This document shows, piece by piece, positions 60,472 to 64,000 of a stretch of 64,000 nucleotides of DNA. Numbering within the stretch: the first letter of the stretch is position 1; each line of letters begins with the position of its first letter. The DNA comes from Nitrososphaera sp036844865 (GTDB taxonomy: Archaea > Thermoproteota > Nitrososphaeria > Nitrososphaerales > Nitrososphaeraceae): positions 1 through 64,000 of the forward strand of contig DAIUEZ010000001.1 of NCBI GenBank assembly GCA_036844865.1. The letters run 5' to 3'. The position numbers and the translations under genes were made by a program. Under the pieces are notes generated by a model. That model was not told where the DNA came from. It did not search any database and saw only the letters and a program-made list of their open reading frames with translations.

Positions 60472-61067
60472 AAATAATCCTCCAATGACACTTTATTCTC
60501 TTCATCCTTATTGATTTCTACGGCTAGTTTTTTTAGATCCGCTTGCAGCGCAGAACGAAGATCTTTATTGTAAATAACAGCTGCTGGGTGGAAAGTCAAA
60601 AAGTACTTTTGGTCTCCCTTCTTCACTATCTTGCCCCTATTTGCAGTTATCGAACTGCCACCTAACAGAGAAGAGTATGCAGTCCTGCCAAGTATACAGA
60701 TCACTTTGGGCTTGATGAGTGCAATCTGCCTGTCAAGATATGGTCTGCACGCGGTCAGCTCATCTTCTTTCGGTACCCTGTTGTTTGGAGGCCGGCACTT
60801 GACTATATTTGTGATGAACACCTGCGACCTTTCGATGCCTGCTTTTTTCAGCATGTTGTCAAGGATTCGACCCGCGGCTCCTACAAATGGTCTCCCCTTT
60901 TCGTCTTCGCTACGACCCGGTGCCTCTCCTATGAACATTATCTTGGCAGAAAGCTGACCTTCGCCTGGCACAGCATTCTTCCTTGACCGTGACAGCTTGC
61001 AGAGGGGACAACCTCTCACTTCAGCAGCAATCTTCTCAAGTGAGTCATCGTGCTTTTGTGCTGTCAT
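60468..61067 (-). CDS. Uracil-DNA glycosylase, family 4 (Fe-S)
   Basis: The 199-residue enzyme has four cysteines for a [4Fe-4S] cluster, C20-x2-C23 (GCPLCKL), C91 (IVKCRPP) and C107 (LTACRPY). The uracil-binding GEAPGRSEDEKGRPFVGAAGR follows at residues 47-67, with the His motif LTFHPAAVIYN near the end. It removes uracil from DNA. It is first in a two-gene operon with the AAG-type glycosylase. Confidence 0.93.
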   Translation of the reverse strand: MTAQKHDDSLEKIAAEVRGCPLCKLSRSRKNAVPGEGQLSAKIMFIGEAPGRSEDEKGRPFVGAAGRILDNMLKKAGIERSQVFITNIVKCRPPNNRVPKEDELTACRPYLDRQIALIKPKVICILGRTAYSSLLGGSSITANRGKIVKKGDQKYFLTFHPAAVIYNKDLRSALQADLKKLAVEINKDEENKVSLEDYL

Positions 61068-61111
61068 AAGATGTCATCATTAACTTCTTCTTCTCCAAGA
61101 ACATATATCTT

Positions 61112-61411
61112 TTAAAAAGCACGCGCACTCTTCCTCTTTTTTAATAACCCCATTACTATGAGTATAATTCCTATAATGATGCCATAGACAGAATAGACAT
61201 ATGAATTAGTAATAATTGAGCAGTTTCTCTCCATTTCTTCTAAGCGCTCTGGAGTTAGAAGAGACCTGTCAACTTGCGCAAGGTCTGACAGGCATTTGAA
61301 GCCCTGAAAATTAAGGTAAATAGCTGCCGCTCCACTTGCAGCAAGTGTTATTGCTCCAATGTACATGTACTTTTTATAGAGCCTGGGCGAGCGTATGCTA
61401 GCATCCTGCAT
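61112..61411 (-). CDS. Hypothetical two-helix membrane protein, 99 aa
   Basis: There are two membrane helices, residues about 14-31 (YIGAITLAASGAAAIYL) and about 71-90 (VYSVYGIIIGIILIVMGLL). The loop between them carries two cysteines (FKCLSDL and RNCSIIT) that could form a disulfide on the outer face. The C-terminus is basic (KKRKSARAF). No family is recognised. It stands 45 bases ahead of the udg-aag operon on the same strand. Confidence 0.62.
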   Translation of the reverse strand: MQDASIRSPRLYKKYMYIGAITLAASGAAAIYLNFQGFKCLSDLAQVDRSLLTPERLEEMERNCSIITNSYVYSVYGIIIGIILIVMGLLKKRKSARAF

Positions 61412-61460
61412 CGCCTATTACTTATACACTATGATAGAAGAAGAAGAACAACACCTGAAG

Positions 61461-61499
61461 CAGGCTGTTAAGAATAATCATATCTTAACATCCAGCCTG
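61461..61499. repeat. Bulged hairpin, 13 base pairs
   Basis: CAGGCTG (61461-61467) pairs with CAGCCTG (61493-61499). Directly inside, TTAAGA (61468-61473) pairs with TCTTAA (61483-61488), leaving a four-base bulge (CATC) and a nine-base loop. Confidence 0.6.
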
Positions 61500-61699
61500 T
61501 CTATTGACAAGTAACATGACATATCCTAAGGAAAACAGAGAAGGGTATAGAGAGAGCAGCAGATGAATATGCTAGCCACCCTGATATTTCTCTTGCTTTC
61601 TTCTTCCACCTCCTAGCAGTGGTCTAATTGTTGCTAACATGGTACAATATACTGCAGCTGGTGAAATAAAAAAGAAAGCAGCGTTATCTTAAACTATGC

Positions 61700-61734
61700 A
61701 CAGGATTAAAAGCTAAGGTAGCTCTTAATCCTGT
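61700..61734. repeat. 15-bp near-perfect hairpin
   Basis: ACAGGATTAAAAGCT (61700-61714) and AGCTCTTAATCCTGT (61720-61734) pair at 14 of 15 positions around the loop AAGGT; the one mismatch is A61710 with C61724. There is no T-run after it on either side. Confidence 0.7.
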
Positions 61735-61950
61735 TCGGACCAAAATAGATAAGTCATTTTTGGTTTAAATGACGACAACAATCGCGTTGCACTACTTGAT
61801 AGACCACTCCTAGTCAACCGGATGACTTGACTTATACTTTTTGAGGTTGTACTCTGCTTAAGGAATCCAAGACAGAGAGCAGAAGAAAGAATGAGAAGGT
61901 TATAGTGCTCTCTCGTGCATTATAAGAAGTACTTGCAATCTTCGGCAAGC

Positions 61951-62832
61951 CTATTTCCTTCCTGATCTGATCTGGCGTATTATGTCAAGTACGTCGTCAG
62001 CGTCCTCAGCCTCTGGATTGATCTCTAGATAAGAATTCAGAACTTCTAATGCCTCTGAAGGATTGCCCTTTTTAAGAAGTACGATCCCTTTGTCCCTTAT
62101 TGCATCAGGGTTATACCGGTCGATAGCAAGTACCATTTCATTTGCAATATTGTACCTATCCATGTCCTGTATTTCGTAGTAGCTTCCTTTCAGATTGTTT
62201 AGCATCCTTATCACAACTTGGGCTGCTGTTGCTTTCTCTACAAGTGCATGGGTAAGAGGAATATTCTGCTGTGGATATGCTTGATCAATCAACACTTTGA
62301 GTGAATAGTCGTCCATTATCCTGCCGCCATTGAACGGATCGACGATGATCTCACCACTGTTGTCTTCGAGAATATGCTTAATCAAAAAGTGGCCAGGAAA
62401 GTTCACTGGGTACATCTTGAAGTTCACCGAGCGTGCAACTCTCATGTAAAGTATGCAAAGTGTAATAGGGATTCCTATCTTCCGCTCGACTACTACGTTG
62501 AGGTAGCTATTGAGTGGATTGTAATAGTCATCGGTATTTGGTTTGAATTTTTGCACGTTAAAGAGATGGTCATTTATCTTTTCTATTATCTGCGTTGGTC
62601 GCGGGGGTACATTGCCGCCCTTTTTAAGTATCCTGTATACGTCTTGCCCCATTGCATCTATCAAGGACAAGAACGCAGAGACGTCAAGGCTAGGGTAAGC
62701 AAGTATCCTTGCTAGATGCAGAGCATACTCAGCCAGCCTGTCCGTATCATCAGATGATGTGATGTGAGTGACGACACTACTTTTCCAATCTTGAATCAAG
62801 GAATCGATATCGGCGGCCAATTGTCTTCTCAA
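61951..62832 (-). CDS. SirB1-family protein: transglutaminase-like plus TPR
   Basis: The 293-residue protein has the SirB1 core: NPLNSYLNVVVERKIGIPITLCILYMRVA near residues 105-133, with the Cys of the transglutaminase-like fold (ITLCILY), then VNFPGHFLIKH and IIVDPFNGGRIM with His and Asp positions. A C-terminal TPR-like unit follows (DAIRDKGIVLLKKGNPSEALEVLNSYLEINPE). SirB1 proteins are widespread and poorly understood. No partner lies next to it. It is preceded by an AT-rich promoter region shared with the amt gene. Confidence 0.85.
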   Translation of the reverse strand: MRRQLAADIDSLIQDWKSSVVTHITSSDDTDRLAEYALHLARILAYPSLDVSAFLSLIDAMGQDVYRILKKGGNVPPRPTQIIEKINDHLFNVQKFKPNTDDYYNPLNSYLNVVVERKIGIPITLCILYMRVARSVNFKMYPVNFPGHFLIKHILEDNSGEIIVDPFNGGRIMDDYSLKVLIDQAYPQQNIPLTHALVEKATAAQVVIRMLNNLKGSYYEIQDMDRYNIANEMVLAIDRYNPDAIRDKGIVLLKKGNPSEALEVLNSYLEINPEAEDADDVLDIIRQIRSGRK

Positions 62833-62970
62833 GTGGCTGGCACCTATTTATGTAGATCATAGAAGTCCAGATTGTAGATATGATAACAATAAAGCACCTT
62901 ATCATAAAATTCTCCTTTTACGTTATTATTTTCACTTTTATAATGAACCAAAATATAGTTAGGTTAATAA

Positions 62971-63110
62971 AAATTAAGATAAATGCTTTTATTCAAACTT
63001 TCCAGCCATCATTTCTATGATGGATGGTAAAACTAAGACTATTCTTGATAGAAAAATAAGTTTTCTGGGTCTAGCTGCCATAATAGCAGTAGTGGCGACA
63101 ACCATCATTA
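62971..63110 (+). repeat. Left copy of a direct repeat ending at the assembly gap
   Basis: These 140 bases (promoter and first codons of amt) recur at 63121-63264 with scattered differences, including a 3-base insertion and several substitutions. They are therefore paralogous copies rather than an exact duplicate. Confidence 0.85.
63017..63110 (+). CDS. amt: Ammonium transporter, first copy, cut by gap
   Basis: ATG 63017 opens MMDGKTKTILDRKISFLG then LAAIIAVVATTII before the run of N. The N-terminus is colinear with that of the complete-looking copy at 63169 (MTDGKTKSILDRKIGFLT), differing at about seven of the first 30 residues. It is the 5' end of an Amt gene whose rest is missing from this assembly. 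Whether a whole gene sits in the gap cannot be read. Confidence 0.75.
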
Positions 63111-63120
63111 NNNNNNNNNN
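63111..63120. other. Assembly gap (10 N)
   Basis: Ten N bases join two contigs exactly where two similar amt sequences meet, so the true distance and content between them are unknown. A whole amt gene could be missing here. Confidence 0.95.
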
Positions 63121-63168
63121 AAATTAAGATAAATGCTTTTATTCAAACTTTCCAGCCTTCACTTCTAT

Positions 63169-64000
63169 ATGACAGACGGTAAAACGAAGAGTATTCTTGA
63201 TAGAAAGATAGGTTTTCTGACTCTGACTGCCATAATAGCAGCAGTGGTGGCGACAACCATCATTAATTTCTCAGGCACTGCGTTTGCCTATACAGAGGAC
63301 GACCCTGCGGTAGTGTATTCCTGCTTCGAGACAAATGACGACGGAACCTATGTGACACAAACAGATAACGAAACTGGAGAAGTAAGTCTTGTTCCCTGTC
63401 CAATAGACCACGGAGACAACGCATGGATGTTGACATCCTCTGCACTAGTGCTTATGATGACTCCTGCAGGGCTGGCTATATTCTATGGTGGTCTGTCAAG
63501 GCAAAAGAATGCTGTCAACACACTTCACATGGTATTCATTACTACTGGAGTTATTGCAGTGCAGTGGGCGTTGTGGGGATACAGTCTTGCCTTTGGACCT
63601 GACGCAGGAGGATACGGGTTCATAGGAACCTTGGATTGGGCCGGACTGCAGAACGTGCTTCATGATGTACCCTCAATTGCATACGGTGGTATAGATGGTA
63701 CAACCATACCTCACCAGACATACATGATATTCCAGATGATGTTCGCTATCATTACACCTGCACTAATCGTAGCAGCACTGGCAGAGAGGATGAAATTCAG
63801 TGCATTCATAATATTCATAGTGCTCTGGGCAACATTCGTTTATGACTTTGCGGCACATTGGACATGGGAGATCACTGGACCTGATAATTATGGAAAGAAT
63901 CCTGGATATTGTGGCTTTGGATGGACAGGCTGTCTAGGATCACTTGACTTTGCAGGTGGAACAGTCATCCATGTCACCTCTGGTTGGTCCGGGCTTGTAA
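63169..64000 (+). CDS. amt: Ammonium transporter Amt, 3' end cut by window edge
   Basis: The frame is open for 277 codons to the window edge. A signal-like first helix (LTAIIAAVVATTIINFSGTAFAYT) is followed by an outer segment with two Cys (YSCFETND; VPCPIDHGDN). Then come the Amt core with DNAWMLTSSALVLMMTPAGLAIFYGG, the channel helices, ALAERMKFSAFIIFIVLWATFVYDFAAHWTW (with the pore His region) and GGTVIHVTSGWSGLV at the edge. It takes up ammonium, the energy and nitrogen source of ammonia oxidizers. A T-rich TATA-like box (GCTTTTATTC) lies about 30 bases upstream. Confidence 0.93.
   Translation, partial: MTDGKTKSILDRKIGFLTLTAIIAAVVATTIINFSGTAFAYTEDDPAVVYSCFETNDDGTYVTQTDNETGEVSLVPCPIDHGDNAWMLTSSALVLMMTPAGLAIFYGGLSRQKNAVNTLHMVFITTGVIAVQWALWGYSLAFGPDAGGYGFIGTLDWAGLQNVLHDVPSIAYGGIDGTTIPHQTYMIFQMMFAIITPALIVAALAERMKFSAFIIFIVLWATFVYDFAAHWTWEITGPDNYGKNPGYCGFGWTGCLGSLDFAGGTVIHVTSGWSGLV

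Larger units (their letters stand above)
61412..61950. other. Gene-free, hairpin-rich interval
   Basis: The 539 bases have no ORF on either strand but contain an unusual density of inverted repeats: a long bulged hairpin at 61461-61499, a 15-bp hairpin at 61700-61734 and a 7-bp hairpin at 61753-61773 (GTCATTT and AAATGAC). A short AGTCA/TGACT pair follows near 61812. This suggests a structured non-coding RNA, an inert mobile-element remnant or operators. No known RNA family is recognised. Confidence 0.5.

Noticed and set aside
1..64000. CRISPR arrays, prophage, insertion sequences or restriction systems
   Set aside because: No regularly spaced repeats, transposase or integrase motifs, or nuclease-methylase pairs were seen anywhere in the window.

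Overview
The window comes from an ammonia-oxidizing thaumarchaeon (Nitrososphaeria), most likely of the Nitrososphaerales; the genus cannot be fixed from sequence alone. The evidence is archaeal information-processing genes (TBP, TFE-beta, Nop5 and fibrillarin, ABCE1, family B polymerase, NurA-HerA-Mre11-Rad50), a 4-hydroxybutyryl-CoA dehydratase as used in the thaumarchaeal 3-hydroxypropionate/4-hydroxybutyrate CO2-fixation cycle, Amt ammonium transporter genes at the right edge, and a 5S rRNA gene standing apart from other rRNA genes. Many genes have a TATA-like box about 25 bases before the start codon, which suggests leaderless transcripts, and TTG and GTG starts are common.

Layout. 0-4 kb: a membrane-protein fragment, a gene-poor stretch, then a MoxR-type AAA ATPase and VWA protein pair. 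3.7-7 kb: a minus-strand non-oxidative pentose phosphate operon in which the N-terminal transketolase subunit is fused to ribulose-phosphate 3-epimerase, followed by the C-terminal transketolase subunit and a transaldolase. 7-14 kb: a DCC-type redox protein, leucyl aminopeptidase, 5S rRNA, a tiny zinc finger, ABCE1, Trm5 and a RimI-like acetyltransferase. 14-25 kb: site-2 protease, a LarA-like protein, PyrE, TBP, YjbQ, signal peptidase, Nop5-fibrillarin, RNase HII, Trm1, a ferredoxin/NAD(P)H-type reductase and DUF424. 25-31.6 kb: Rio1 with a KH protein, UbiX, a PfkB kinase, three unknown small genes, MTA phosphorylase with Apt, and a short HExxH protein. 32-45 kb: 4-hydroxybutyryl-CoA dehydratase, TFE-beta with RlmE, DUF373, Nudix, PyrF, PurA, several small zinc-binding or acidic proteins, ThrRS and a ureohydrolase. 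45-55 kb: PolB, an LhgO-like oxidase, the nurA-herA-mre11-rad50 operon and an orphan receiver protein. 56-61.4 kb: unknown genes, NAD(P)H-hydrate epimerase, a metallo-beta-lactamase fold hydrolase and a CobT-like protein as one operon, then a base-excision pair (AAG and family 4 UDG). 61.4-64 kb: a gene-free, hairpin-rich interval, a SirB1/TPR protein, and two amt copies separated by an assembly gap.

The main functional blocks are DNA repair (end resection and base excision), RNA and ribosome maturation, pentose and nucleotide metabolism, and nitrogen and carbon acquisition. No phage, IS element, CRISPR array or classical defence system was recognised. The most unusual items are the transketolase-epimerase fusion, the 18-bp perfect palindrome between the TATA box and start codon of the TBP gene, an inverted repeat bracketing the TFE-beta promoter, strong unexplained hairpins at 61.46 and 61.70 kb, and the tandem amt copies broken by the gap.
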